This document shows positions 1-7,546 of a stretch of DNA of 52,122 bases, in pieces; position 1 is the first letter of the stretch; the number at the start of each line of letters is the position of its first letter. The stretch is from Kluyvera georgiana ATCC 51603. GTDB taxonomy: Bacteria; Pseudomonadota; Gammaproteobacteria; Enterobacterales; Enterobacteriaceae. The notes under the pieces are model-generated. The model saw only the letters and a program-made list of their open reading frames with translations, searched no databases and was not told where the DNA came from. Where the stretch lies: the NCBI RefSeq assembly GCF_001654985.1, contig NZ_LXEU01000095.1:1-52122 (forward strand), written 5' to 3'. Both the position numbers and the translations under genes were made by a program.

Positions 1-257
1 TTGTTGTTCTCGCCAAGCTCCACGCCGGTGATGATGCCGCTGAGGCGGCGCTGTACGACGTTCCCCTGCCAGACGGTGAGGGTGGCGTTTTTCTCGAGGA
101 AATTTTTAGCCGTGAGGTCGGGGAGACCGCTGGCGATATCGACGCTGAGTGTAAAGGGGGTGGAGAGGTTCTGATAAAGGGTGAAGCTCACCACGGCGGT
201 GCTCATCGCCAGTAACCCGTCCACATCGAGTGTAAAACGCAGGCCCTGTTGTGACAT
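1..257 (-). CDS. vgrG: VgrG/TssI type VI secretion spike protein, N-terminal part
   Basis: This is the first 85 codons of a leftward gene that runs off the window. The reading starts MSQQGLRFTLDVDG and continues with FTLYQNLSTPFTLSVDIAS and LTVWQGNVVQRRLSGIITG. This is the usual opening of VgrG proteins, whose phage gp27-like domain forms the trimeric tip of the type VI secretion needle. An AATAAGG ribosome site precedes the ATG at 257. A decayed hcp lies just upstream on the same strand, the classic hcp-vgrG pairing. The rest of the gene, including any effector extension, is outside the window. Family assignment is from recognised sequence and is fairly secure. Confidence 0.8.
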   Translation of the reverse strand, partial: MSQQGLRFTLDVDGLLAMSTAVVSFTLYQNLSTPFTLSVDIASGLPDLTAKNFLEKNATLTVWQGNVVQRRLSGIITGVELGENN

Positions 258-438
258 AACCTTATTCCCGGAATTGTTGGCAGAAAAACAGAATCACAGT
301 CAGACATTCTCGCCGCAATGGCACGGTGCTGCGTGCGTTTTCAGGCACGCTACCGCCGAAGTTTCCGGCATCCGCCATCTCCCGTATGCAAAATGTAATC
401 CTGTACTGGTACTGCTTTTTATGACCTGTCCCTTTGAA

Positions 439-468
439 ACAGCATTCTGCCCTTCGGCAGAATGCTGT
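439..468. terminator. Perfect 13-bp stem-loop after hcp
   Basis: Arms acagcattctgcc and ggcagaatgctgt surround a cttc loop, starting 10 bases beyond the hcp stop codon. The T-run (gttttt) lies on the plus-strand side, so as a Rho-independent terminator it would work best rightward. For leftward hcp transcription it may instead be an mRNA-stabilising or attenuating hairpin between hcp and vgrG. Confidence 0.55.
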
Positions 469-478
469 CAGTTTTTGC

Positions 479-842
479 TTATGCTTCCAGCGGTGCGCGC
501 CAGTCATCAGCGCCTGAAGTACCGGCAGAAACGTGTTCCCATTCGATTTTGCGATAAGCCAGAGAGACTTTTACCAGTTGTGTGAACTCGCGTTTTCCCT
601 CGTCCTGGCAGTGCGGCATATGACAGTCAATATCCACGATGGTGGAGTCGGTCAGACGGGTGGTGAAGAAGTGCTCCTGTTTGCCTTCCACAGAGGTGCG
701 ATACCAGTGCAGTTCGGTGGTTGGCAGCATTTCGTCTTTATGGTCTGAACATCGATATTACTGACAGATTTGGCGGTAAAGGCGCGAGCGGTGATCATCC
801 CTGAATTTGTCTCTTAATAGAGGTGTAACACGGCGTTGGCAT
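479..842 (-). pseudogene. hcp: Decayed Hcp type VI secretion tube protein
   Basis: The last 83 codons (730 to 479) read LHWYRTSVEGKQEHFFTT, then DIDCHMPHCQD and end TSGADDWRAPLEA, the C-terminus of the HcpA-type tube protein of about 172 residues. The true start is still visible at 842 (MPTPCYTSIK). A frameshift near 813 moves the reading to ITARAFTAKSVSNIDVQ. A second break near 735 then joins residue ~35 of a normal Hcp directly to residue ~88. About 50 central codons are missing and the frame is broken twice, so no working Hcp can be made. The deletion sits at a GAAATGCTG-like stretch that normal hcp genes carry at both places (EDEML and GEMLP). I infer deletion between short repeats. Confidence 0.8.
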
Positions 843-1171
843 TTTTTAACTCATTTTATTAAAGTTGTACTTTTTGTTTGAATTTTTATTTCTTATCTAT
901 AGTGATATAGATTTGCATTATTTATTGCGTCGTAACATATTAATTGGTGAATGATTTTGTCGTTGTTCTTAAATTATATTGTGAGGGTATTGTATAGTTC
1001 GTTTGATATTTTCTCCATGGTTGGTTTTTATTTTTTTGGGTGGGAGGGAGTTTATAAATAATAAAAATGACGGGAGTATTGCACCAAAAAGCATTAATGT
1101 TCGTTATATATCTAAAGTAAACGGCCTGGCTGCTGTGAGCGAATTCCACAAAAAAAACAATGAGTTAAAAT
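843..1171. other. AT-rich gene-free stretch upstream of hcp
   Basis: This is low-GC sequence between the decayed hcp start and the tRNA-linked repeat. It should contain the former hcp promoter, but I see no clear -35/-10 pair. The only sizeable frame (940-1149, minus) has no ribosome site and no recognisable protein. I see no gene here. Confidence 0.5.
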
Positions 1172-1230
1172 AAAAAAAGCCCGTACTTTCGTACGAGCTC
1201 TTTCTCGAATATGGCGGTGAGGGGGGGATT
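1172..1230 (-). repeat. Copy A of a 59-bp direct repeat: tRNA-Ser tail plus terminator
   Basis: This copy is identical to 1355-1413, offset 183 bp. It contains the last 19 nt of tRNA-Ser (1212-1230), the downstream spacer, and the terminator hairpin with arms gctcgtac and gtacgggc on the minus strand followed by a T-run. It is a duplicated tRNA 3' end, as expected of an attachment-site remnant or a local tandem duplication. The 120 bp between the copies is GC-rich and partly palindromic. Confidence 0.8.
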
Positions 1231-1353
1231 GACTCGCTTCGCTCGCCCCTGCGGGGCAGCCCACTCACTGCGTTCGCGGTCTGTCCAACTGGCTGCGCCA
1301 GTTGTCGAACCCCGGTCGGGAGTTCTCATCCCCCCTGGAGCGTGCAGCATGCG

Positions 1354-1381
1354 AAAAAAAAGCCCGTACTTTCGTACGAGC
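1354..1381 (-). terminator. Rho-independent terminator of the first tRNA-Ser
   Basis: On the minus strand an 8-bp stem (gctcgtac/gtacgggc, one G-U pair, GAAA tetraloop) is followed by eight T residues, 14 nt beyond the CCA end of the tRNA. The same hairpin is duplicated at 1172-1198. Confidence 0.85.
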
Positions 1382-1413
1382 TCTTTCTCGAATATGGCGG
1401 TGAGGGGGGGATT
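1355..1413 (-). repeat. Copy B of the 59-bp direct repeat, continuous with the complete tRNA-Ser
   Basis: Matches copy A at 1172-1230. Here the tRNA tail runs on into a full tRNA gene, so this copy is the intact context and copy A the derived one. Confidence 0.8.
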
Positions 1414-1482
1414 CGAACCCCCGATACGTTGCCGTATACACACTTTCCAGGCGTGCTCCTTCAGCCACTCGGACACCTCACC
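1395..1482 (-). tRNA. serX: tRNA-Ser, anticodon GGA (first copy)
   Basis: An 88-nt class II tRNA. The acceptor strand GGTGAGG pairs with CCTCACC, the anticodon loop reads CTGGAAA (anticodon GGA, reading UCC/UCU codons), the variable arm is long as in serine tRNAs, the T-arm is GGGGGTTCGAATCCCCC, and GCCA is encoded at the 3' end. The sequence is that of E. coli serX/serW and is identical to the copy at 7547-7634. Its promoter and terminator differ from those of the second copy, so it is an independently expressed gene and not just an integration scar. Confidence 0.97.
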
Positions 1483-1523
1483 ATATTGTTTTGCTGCTCA
1501 CCGTAGGTGGTCAACGGGGCGCT

Positions 1524-1552
1524 ACTATAGGGAGTTGACCTAAAACGGTCAA
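1524..1552 (-). promoter_or_regulatory. Sigma-70 promoter of the first tRNA-Ser
   Basis: TTGACC (-35) and TATAGT (-10) are separated by exactly 17 bp on the minus strand, about 42 bp upstream of the tRNA 5' end. A GC-rich discriminator (AGCGCC) follows, as at stringently controlled stable RNA promoters. Confidence 0.85.
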
Positions 1553-1593
1553 GCATAATTTATGCATTCTATTCCGTTCGGTTAAGCATTGAG

Positions 1594-1623
1594 CACTCCC
1601 CCGCAAAAAACGACGGGGGAGTG
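1594..1623 (-). terminator. Hairpin after the isochorismatase-like gene
   Basis: Arms cactcccccg and cgggggagtg form a perfect 10-bp stem, 5 bp beyond the stop codon. The T-run lies inside the loop rather than after the stem, so termination strength is uncertain. Confidence 0.6.
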
Positions 1624-1627
1624 GCGA

Positions 1628-2305
1628 TTAGCGCTGGGAATCAAGCTGTTCGCTGTTCTTCACCACATCCTGCGCTTTCGCGTAGCTCTCAATCAGCAAC
1701 TGATAGGCCGGGAAGACTTTGGTGTAAATCTCGGCCCATTCGGCGGCGTCCGGACGGTTCCAGGTGCGCTGGAGCTCGGAAGCGACGGCTGCGGTATCCA
1801 TCGGTACGACGCCGGCCTGCACCACGCGGGCGAGGGTGATTTCCTGCGCCATTTTGCTGTAGGTGCCAGAGGCATCGATCACCGCGAACACCTTATAGCC
1901 GTCCGCGACGGCGGCAATGGCCGGGAATGCCATGCAGACGCTGGTAATCGTCCCGGCGATAATCAACGTTTTACGCCCGGTTGCCTTTACCGCAGCGACA
2001 AACTCTGGGTTATCCCAGGCGTTGATTTCGCCTTTACGCGCGATGTATTGCGCGTGGGGCGCATTTTCATGGATTTCCGGAATCAAAGGGCCGTTTGGCC
2101 CTTGTGGCACGGAAGCGGTGGTGATCACCGGGAGTCCAGCCAGCGTGGCCATCTTCGCCAGCGCCGCGGCGCGTGCGCGCAGTTCGGGCATTGGCATATC
2201 GCCAACCGTCTGGAACAGACCGCTCTGATGATCAATTAACAGCATAGCGGTATCATTCACATCAATAACCGGACGTGCACCGTTGAAATTTGCGGGAATA
2301 GACAT
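1628..2305 (-). CDS. Isochorismatase-family cysteine hydrolase (YcaC-like)
   Basis: A 225-residue cytoplasmic hydrolase of the isochorismatase-like family, closest in motifs to E. coli YcaC. The catalytic set appears complete: Asp25 in LLIDHQ, Lys91 in [10 protein letters not shown] and Cys124 in TSVCMAF, followed by a conserved helix and DASGTYS. YcaC itself has a proline after the Arg at the Lys position, so this protein may be the more active type. I chose the ATG at 2305 because AAAGGA stands 1-2 nt upstream; a longer frame upstream lacks a ribosome site. It lies 19 bp downstream of the pirin gene on the same strand, probably one operon, with a divergent LysR gene. The substrate is unknown. 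Confidence 0.85.
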   Translation of the reverse strand: MSIPANFNGARPVIDVNDTAMLLIDHQSGLFQTVGDMPMPELRARAAALAKMATLAGLPVITTASVPQGPNGPLIPEIHENAPHAQYIARKGEINAWDNPEFVAAVKATGRKTLIIAGTITSVCMAFPAIAAVADGYKVFAVIDASGTYSKMAQEITLARVVQAGVVPMDTAAVASELQRTWNRPDAAEWAEIYTKVFPAYQLLIESYAKAQDVVKNSEQLDSQR

Positions 2306-2324
2306 TCCTTTCACCTCTGTTGTT

Positions 2325-3185
2325 TCAAATTTGACCAAAGCGGCCGGAGTTAAAATCGCGTACAGCTTCAGCGATTTCGGTTTGACTGTTCATTACGAAA
2401 GGGCCGTAGCCAACAATCGGTTCATTAATCGGTTCGCCAGCCAGTACCAGCACTTTTGCATCGCTGCTGGCATGCAGATTCACACGCTCTCCCTGGTGGC
2501 TGAGCACCACCAGCTGCGCTTCCTGTACGGTGCTTTCACCGTTGACCGTGACGCTACCTTCCAGCACCACCAGCGCGGTGCTCCAGCCATCGGGCTGTGT
2601 AAAGACGATCTCTTTATCCTGCCTGAGCTGCATATCCCAGACGTTCAGCGGCGAGAACGTGCTGGCCGGGCCTTCGGCGCCGACATAACGCCCGGCGATG
2701 ACTCGTAGCGAGCCGCTGTCATCCGGCAGCGCTACCGTCGGAATCGACGCGGCTTCAATGCTCTGATAGCCCGGTGCGGTCATTTTGTCTTTTGCTGGCA
2801 GGTTGACCCACAGCTGGATCATCTTCAGCTCGCCGCCGCGATTGGCAAAAGCCGCCGAGTGGAATTCCTGATGCAAAATTCCCGCACCTGCGGTCATCCA
2901 CTGCACGTCGCCGGGACCAATCACCCCACCTTTACCGGTGGAGTCACGGTGTTCCACTTCACCGGCGTAGACAATCGTGACCGTCTCGAAACCGCGGTGC
3001 GGATGTTCGCCGACGCCGCGCTTTGCGCCATCTGCCGGGAAACTGTGCGGCCCGGCGTAGTCAAGCAGCAAAAATGGACTCAGGCTCTCGCCGTGCGACT
3101 GATACGAAAAGAGCGAACGAACCGGGAAGCCATCTCCCACCCAGTGCGGACGTGGCGCGGTATAAACACCTGTAATCTTTTTCAT
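2325..3185 (-). CDS. Pirin family protein
   Basis: A 286-residue bicupin. The metal-binding residues of pirins are present in the N-terminal cupin: His61 and His63 in EHPHRGFET, and His105 and Glu107 in [10 protein letters not shown]. The GDVQWMTAG motif is also conserved. Pirins of the YhhW/YhaK type include quercetin 2,3-dioxygenases and redox-sensing regulators. This protein is about 50 residues longer than those two, with a fuller C-terminal cupin. It is the first gene of a leftward pair with the YcaC-like hydrolase, read away from the LysR gene at 3300, a common arrangement for a small stress or aromatic-detoxification operon controlled by the adjacent regulator. The exact activity cannot be told. 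Confidence 0.85.
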   Translation of the reverse strand: MKKITGVYTAPRPHWVGDGFPVRSLFSYQSHGESLSPFLLLDYAGPHSFPADGAKRGVGEHPHRGFETVTIVYAGEVEHRDSTGKGGVIGPGDVQWMTAGAGILHQEFHSAAFANRGGELKMIQLWVNLPAKDKMTAPGYQSIEAASIPTVALPDDSGSLRVIAGRYVGAEGPASTFSPLNVWDMQLRQDKEIVFTQPDGWSTALVVLEGSVTVNGESTVQEAQLVVLSHQGERVNLHASSDAKVLVLAGEPINEPIVGYGPFVMNSQTEIAEAVRDFNSGRFGQI

Positions 3186-3299
3186 CTGTTTCTCCAGGGG
3201 AGCGATCGTTGATGTGGATTAGCTTATATTCAGGATTAAATTCCCGGTAGATGGCAAAATTGACCTACACTGTTGCAAAAATAGAACAATGGAGTGGCT
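3186..3299. promoter_or_regulatory. Divergent promoter region of pirin operon and LysR gene
   Basis: A 114-bp intergenic region between two head-to-head start codons. It is AT-rich around 3225-3290, where the LysR operator and both promoters should lie. I could not fix one clear T-N11-A site. Confidence 0.45.
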
Positions 3300-4205
3300 A
3301 TGCAGGATCTCAATGATTTCGCGTGGTTTGTCCGCGTGGTCGATCACGGTGGTTTCGCGGCGGCGGGTAGGGCGCTGGATATCCCCAAATCAAAACTGAG
3401 CCGTCGTATTGCCCAACTCGAAGAGCAGCTCGGCGTACGTTTGATTCACCGGACGACCCGGCAGTTTACGGTGACCGAAGTCGGCCAGACTTTTTATCAA
3501 CATTGTAAAGCGATGTTGATTGAGGCGGAGGCGGCGCAGGAGGCGATTGCGGTGCTCCAGGCTGAACCGCGAGGGAGCGTCAGGTTGACCTGCCCGGTCA
3601 CTCTGCTGCATGTCCACGTGGGGCCGATGCTGGCGCGCTTTATGATGCGCTACCCCGGTATACAGATTCAGCTTGAAGCCACCAATCGGCGGGTTGATTT
3701 GGTGGCGGAAGGGGTCGATGTGGCGATTCGCGTTAGGCCGAGGCCCTTTGACGATAGCGATCTGGTGATGCGCGTGCTCGCCGATCGCGGGCACTGCCTG
3801 GTGGCCAGCCCATCGCTGGTGGCGACCTTGGGTAAACCTCATTCGCCGGATGAACTCAGCCGTTGGCCGGGGCTAAGTATGGCGGCCGGCAAGCATGTTC
3901 ATAAGTGGTCACTCGGTGGGCCGGAAGGGGCCAAAGCGGAGGTCCATTTCACGCCGCGCCTGATTACTGGCGATATGCTGGCGCTGCGCGAAGCCGCCGT
4001 TGCGGGGGTTGGCGTGGTGCAACTGCCGATCCTGATGGCGCGAGAACAGTTGGCAACGGGGGCGCTGGTTCGCGTGCTGGACGACTGGGAACCGAAACGC
4101 GAGGTGATTCACGCGGTGTTTCCTTCACGTAGAGGGCTGCTGCCCGCCGTACGGGCGCTGGTGGATTTTCTCAGTGAAGAGTATGCGCAGATGATTGAGG
4201 AGTAA
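3300..4205 (+). CDS. LysR-family transcriptional regulator
   Basis: A 301-residue LTTR. The N-terminal winged helix (about residues 3-62) includes FAAAGRALDIPKSKLSRRIA and LEEQLGVRLIHRTTRQF. The effector-binding domain begins near residue 88 (GSVRLTCPVTLLH). I prefer the ATG at 3300 because GGAG sits 5 nt upstream; the GTG at 3294 would overlap that site. It is transcribed away from the pirin/hydrolase pair, with a 114-bp shared promoter region, so those two genes are its likely targets. The effector is unknown. Confidence 0.88.
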   Translation: MQDLNDFAWFVRVVDHGGFAAAGRALDIPKSKLSRRIAQLEEQLGVRLIHRTTRQFTVTEVGQTFYQHCKAMLIEAEAAQEAIAVLQAEPRGSVRLTCPVTLLHVHVGPMLARFMMRYPGIQIQLEATNRRVDLVAEGVDVAIRVRPRPFDDSDLVMRVLADRGHCLVASPSLVATLGKPHSPDELSRWPGLSMAAGKHVHKWSLGGPEGAKAEVHFTPRLITGDMLALREAAVAGVGVVQLPILMAREQLATGALVRVLDDWEPKREVIHAVFPSRRGLLPAVRALVDFLSEEYAQMIEE

Positions 4206-4236
4206 TTTACCGCTGGCAGTCCCCCGCCCGGTAAAT
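4205..4236. terminator. Inverted repeat between convergent LysR and chimeric gene
   Basis: Arms atttaccg and cggtaaat enclose a 16-nt loop immediately after the LysR stop and abut the stop of the leftward chimera. A T-run is lacking, so it is a weak terminator candidate. Confidence 0.4.
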
Positions 4237-4979
4237 CACGCATGGTGAAAAATCAGGGAGTAACCTTGCTCGCGCCAGTGCTGTAATAGCTCCTGTTGCC
4301 GACGGGTAGGCGTGATGCCTGTCCAGACAATCAGCTGTTGTCCCGGAAAGAGTTCCGGGCGAGGAGATTCCTGGGGTTCGGCGAGCACGGCAATATGCCA
4401 GCCTTGCTGAGACAGACGCCAGGCTTCCAGCCACAGGCGCGTGCGGTCTTCGGTATCCCAGCCGATCAGCAGCGCATCTTTGCCTGCTTTTTTCCGCGCT
4501 TCGGCAAGGCAGGAAGAGACAAACTCAATCAGCACACCGTCAAGCAGGCTACACATGATGTGCGCGGTGTTTTGATCGAGACTGATGCGCTGGCGCACGG
4601 GGATAAAAACGTGGTCGATCAGGTCGCCAGAGACGTGTTCACGGCTCAGCGCGCGGATTTTAGCCCGCAGTTTGGCGGGATGTGCAAAACGAAGCGCCGC
4701 CATCATTTCTTCTTGCAGCGACAGAGCCATCAGTTTAAAAATCGAGTCAACGAAGCCCTGTAGCGCCCTGAGCGAAAGACTGAACACGCGCTTCATCATC
4801 AGAACCGTGATGATGGCCATATCGGTGTAGTGAAGCGGCCGACCACGACGTTCAGGGGGTGTAGTTTCAGTCCATGCAGCAATGGCGGCCTCATCAAGCC
4901 ATACCGTCAGGGAGCCGCGTTGTCTGAGCGCGTTGTTGTAGGCGGGCCAATTGGTGATTTTAAACTTTTGCTTTGCCAT
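4236..4979 (-). pseudogene. In-frame chimera: IS903-type transposase N-terminus fused to MlrA-like regulator C-terminus
   Basis: A 247-codon open frame of two unrelated parts. Residues 1-87 ([20 protein letters not shown] through [14 protein letters not shown]) are the start of an IS903/IS5-group transposase; the catalytic DDE part is absent. From about residue 88 the sequence matches the C-terminal effector domain of the MerR-type regulator MlrA (YehV): [64 protein letters not shown]. The MerR DNA-binding domain is gone. The insertion sequence evidently landed in an mlrA-like gene and a later deletion removed the rest of the element. The frame is open, so a fusion protein could be made from the IS promoter, but it should neither transpose nor bind DNA in the MlrA manner. 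Confidence 0.75.
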
Positions 4980-5054
4980 GGGAGCCTGATGCTGAAACGA
5001 CCATAACGATCAGATCCGCCAGTTACCTGAAAGTTCGATTTATTCAACAAAGCC
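4718..5054 (-). mobile_element. Left-end remnant of an IS903-type (IS5 family) insertion sequence
   Basis: The 18-bp terminal inverted repeat GGCTTTGTTGAATAAATC is intact at 5054-5037 (minus strand), followed by the usual leader and the transposase start at 4979. Homology stops near transposase codon 87 (about 4718). The other end and the target duplication are missing, so the element is immobile. Confidence 0.85.
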
Positions 5055-5292
5055 ATTCATTGATTGTAGTTCGGGCATTTCAGGCGAAATTTTGTTCATT
5101 GACCATTCCACGTATCTGTATCAGGTTACTGTATGATGACGTTATTTTACGGTAAATAGTTCATTTCATCAATGAACAGCGTGCTATGAATTTCTTTTTA
5201 AATCATTATGTTAATGCTTTTGTTGAATGTTTTGTCCTTGTATTAGTACAATTAGCTTTTCTGCGTCTTCTAAAAATTATCAGGATGTAATA
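5055..5292. other. AT-rich spacer between the IS end and the unknown gene
   Basis: About 240 bp of low-GC sequence holding the promoter of the gene at 5293. Short repeats of ttcattgat/atcaatgaa (near 5056 and 5169) are visible. I see no coding frame and no clear core promoter. Confidence 0.4.
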
Positions 5293-6681
5293 ATGGCTAA
5301 ACTGAACAAGAAGCAACTTTCTTTACTCAAGGAAATGCCTGCAGAACAACTAATGCAAATAATTTGTGAAATTGCTGATGATAATAGTCAGGTAAAATCA
5401 TTTATTATCAATCAATATCTATTGACTCCAGAAGAACTCCTGAAGAAGGTTGAAAGCGAATATAAAAGGAAAATAAAGTCAAAACGTTTCTATGATTATT
5501 ATGAGGCTGCTGGTTTCTTTGAGGGTTTATACAAGAGCATTATATTACCTCTCGAAAAAACGGTGTCAACTCTGCCAGATAAAACAGAGGTATGTTGCCA
5601 TAATTTACTGATCTCTTTTGATAAAGTCAGCGAAATCGCTGATACATCAGATGGTTCATGGATGAACTATTATAATGGTGTGGTCGAGATATGGTTAAAA
5701 TCCCTAGCCCTGCAAAAAAACAAAGGCATTGATGATATAGCAGATAAAATTTTTTCCGTTCTTAGTGGCGAGGTTTATTTTAACTTTAATATCTTTGACA
5801 AGTATAAAAAGGAGCTTGGATATAATGTTATTCGTGCTTTAAGAGAAAAGCTTCTGGACGCAGGTGATGTGAATTCTGCTGTTGAGCTAAGTTTGTATAT
5901 CAGGGATGTTGATTTCATCAGACAATGCTTTGATAAAATAAAATTTAACCAACCAGAATATGTCATTAAGTTTGCTGAATTGCTGATAGATGAACTGTGT
6001 GCAGGGGAAGCGATTCTTGTTCTTAATCAAATTAAAGATGATAAAACCGTTGATCATGCAGGGCTTCGTGATAAATGGGCTGAGGTGTTCGCTTTGGCTC
6101 TGATTGAAGAGGGGGAGGTTCAGCAGGCAAAAACAATTTGCCTTGATGGATTTAAGAACAGGTGTGATGTTGTTTTTTATAAAATATATAATAGAGTAGA
6201 GAAAGTTAATGACTCACTGGGTTTATTTTCTGGCATAGCAAAGAGCAAAGGTTTCCCCTTTGTTGTACTTTTTTTGTCAGCGATAGATAATTATGGAAAG
6301 CTTGATTCGGAAATAATGAATGCGAGTAAAAATGAAATTAAAGATATGATGGTTTTATTACGTGGTTCTTTTATTCGGTCCTTATCAAGTGAGCTTTACA
6401 GGCATGGTTACGCATGTTCTGCAACTCTTCTTCGTAGAGTGCTGGTAGAGGACAGTATTAGCCGCAGTCAGAGCAAGTACTATACCTACGCGGCATCTGA
6501 CATGAAAAAAAGTATTGATTATAGTAAAAATATCGTATGGACTGAAAAAGTCCCTTCAACAGAAGAATATTTCAAATCGCTATTTGTCGAGCATAAAAGA
6601 AAATATGCACTCTGGGAAATGATGCTGGACAAAATTGATGGTTTAGCTATAGAGAAAGATTCAGTATCATATTCAGCATAA
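5293..6681 (+). CDS. Uncharacterised island protein, possibly DUF6880-like
   Basis: A 462-residue soluble, mostly helical protein with no signal peptide or membrane segment. The start at 5293 (MAKLNKKQLSLLKEM) has AGGA 8 nt upstream; an upstream ATG at 5227 has no ribosome site. The N-terminal part resembles DUF6880 proteins in layout: a short 'LxxLxAEQLMQIICEIADD' helix, a basic KRKIKSKRFYDYYEAAGFFE segment, then LPLEKTV and LLISFDKVSEIADTSDGS. The rest looks like a run of helical pairs, as in TPR/HEAT-type scaffolds. Its AT-rich codon use contrasts with its neighbours, and it lies beside integrase remnants at a tRNA, so it is probably imported cargo. I do not recognise a function; the family assignment is tentative. 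Confidence 0.6.
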   Translation: MAKLNKKQLSLLKEMPAEQLMQIICEIADDNSQVKSFIINQYLLTPEELLKKVESEYKRKIKSKRFYDYYEAAGFFEGLYKSIILPLEKTVSTLPDKTEVCCHNLLISFDKVSEIADTSDGSWMNYYNGVVEIWLKSLALQKNKGIDDIADKIFSVLSGEVYFNFNIFDKYKKELGYNVIRALREKLLDAGDVNSAVELSLYIRDVDFIRQCFDKIKFNQPEYVIKFAELLIDELCAGEAILVLNQIKDDKTVDHAGLRDKWAEVFALALIEEGEVQQAKTICLDGFKNRCDVVFYKIYNRVEKVNDSLGLFSGIAKSKGFPFVVLFLSAIDNYGKLDSEIMNASKNEIKDMMVLLRGSFIRSLSSELYRHGYACSATLLRRVLVEDSISRSQSKYYTYAASDMKKSIDYSKNIVWTEKVPSTEEYFKSLFVEHKRKYALWEMMLDKIDGLAIEKDSVSYSA

Positions 6682-6728
6682 ATTTCAATCGGTAATATTT
6701 GAAGTTTTTAGGCATGAAGTAGATATTG

Positions 6729-6756
6729 AAAGGCCACTAAGGGCCTTTCCTTTTAT
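6729..6756 (+). terminator. Rho-independent terminator of the island gene
   Basis: Arms aaaggcc and ggccttt with a 6-nt loop are followed by ccttttattt, 48 bp after the stop codon. It also precedes the leftward integrase stop, so it may serve both sides. Confidence 0.75.
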
Positions 6757-7076
6757 TTATTGGAAGCAAACTCAAATGGCCTGACCATACCGTTGCTGTT
6801 AGCATCAAGGAAATCAGCCCACCACTGCAACATCAGACGGCGCTGATCAAGGTGTTTGGCTTTATGGGTATAAGCCGCACGGACACTGTTGCTTTCCTTA
6901 TGGCTCATCTGAAGCTCTACAGCGTCTTCAGACCATAGTTCAGACTCAATTAAGGCGCTACAGGCCAGAGTGCGGAAATCGTGTCCACAGATGTCCTGAT
7001 TTATGTTATAGCCCATATAGCGCATGGCTTTGTTGGTAATGTTAAATATTGGCAAAGCAATACGCCGTCCAGTCAT
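6753..7076 (-). pseudogene. P4-type phage integrase remnant, C-terminal fragment (first)
   Basis: About 105 codons of the tyrosine-recombinase catalytic domain: AMRYMGYN, CGHDFRTLACSALIESELW (the HxxR arginine), then QMSHKESNSVRAAYTHK with the catalytic Tyr, and the MLQWWADFLDA tail seen in P4/CP4-57 integrases. The N-terminal DNA-arm and core-binding parts are absent. It abuts a second, different integrase tail in another frame, so it cannot be active. Confidence 0.8.
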
Positions 7077-7310
7077 CCATCAGCGCGACCCGTTTAGGCC
7101 ATAACGTCCCACGTTGATACGCTGCTTCAGCCTTATCTGCCAACTGGTGAGCAAACGCATGTTCAATAACTTCACGAGGGTAGTTGGTCATTTCGCCAGC
7201 CCAATCACGAAAAGTAGAACGGAAGCCGTGTTGGGTTAAACCTGAATGGTTCATTCGTTTTAATACTGCCAACAGAGACATATCAGAAAGCATTCGGCCA
7301 CGCTGGGCAG
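7042..7310 (-). pseudogene. P4-type phage integrase remnant, C-terminal fragment (second, different integrase)
   Basis: About 85-90 codons: GRMLSDMSLLAVLKRM, TQHGFRSTFRDWAGE (HGFR arginine motif), REVIEHAFAHQLADKAEAAYQRG with the catalytic Tyr, then ALMDDWTAYC. This is another P4-family tyrosine recombinase, not the same protein as the fragment at 6753-7076, because both carry the same region of the domain. Only the C-terminal end remains. It lies next to the 3' end of tRNA-Ser, where island integrases normally sit. Confidence 0.8.
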
Positions 7311-7452
7311 GGATTAAAGCGTGGTATAGCCTTTAGCAAGACAACAGGAGCATCGTAGGAGAAGAGGTCATAAGCGAGTATGCTGCGTAGATTAGATCAA
7401 CAAATAAACAATTTACTCAGGGAAAACTCAGTAAAAATAGGGATTTCAGATA
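7311..7452. other. Island-end sequence between integrase remnant and tRNA terminator
   Basis: AT-rich sequence without a supported gene. Possible out-of-frame integrase traces continue to about 7345. Nothing else is recognised. Confidence 0.35.
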
Positions 7453-7483
7453 CAAAAAAAGCCCGTTTGAACGGACTTTTTTA
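7453..7483. terminator. Terminator downstream of the second tRNA-Ser
   Basis: A-run, stem agcccgtt/aacggact (one mismatch), T-run: symmetrical, so usable in both directions. It replaces the hairpin found after the first tRNA copy and was probably brought by the island. Confidence 0.7.
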
Positions 7484-7546
7484 TGCATCATTTTATGCAG
7501 GACAAAACCAAAAATGTGGTCTAACCGATTGATTTTGTATCAAATA

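Noticed and set aside
940-1149. 69-codon frame upstream of hcp
   Set aside because: AT-rich chance frame without ribosome site or known similarity.
1165-1543. Open frames over the first tRNA-Ser and its repeat
   Set aside because: They translate the tRNA gene and its palindromic flank; this is a common mis-annotation.
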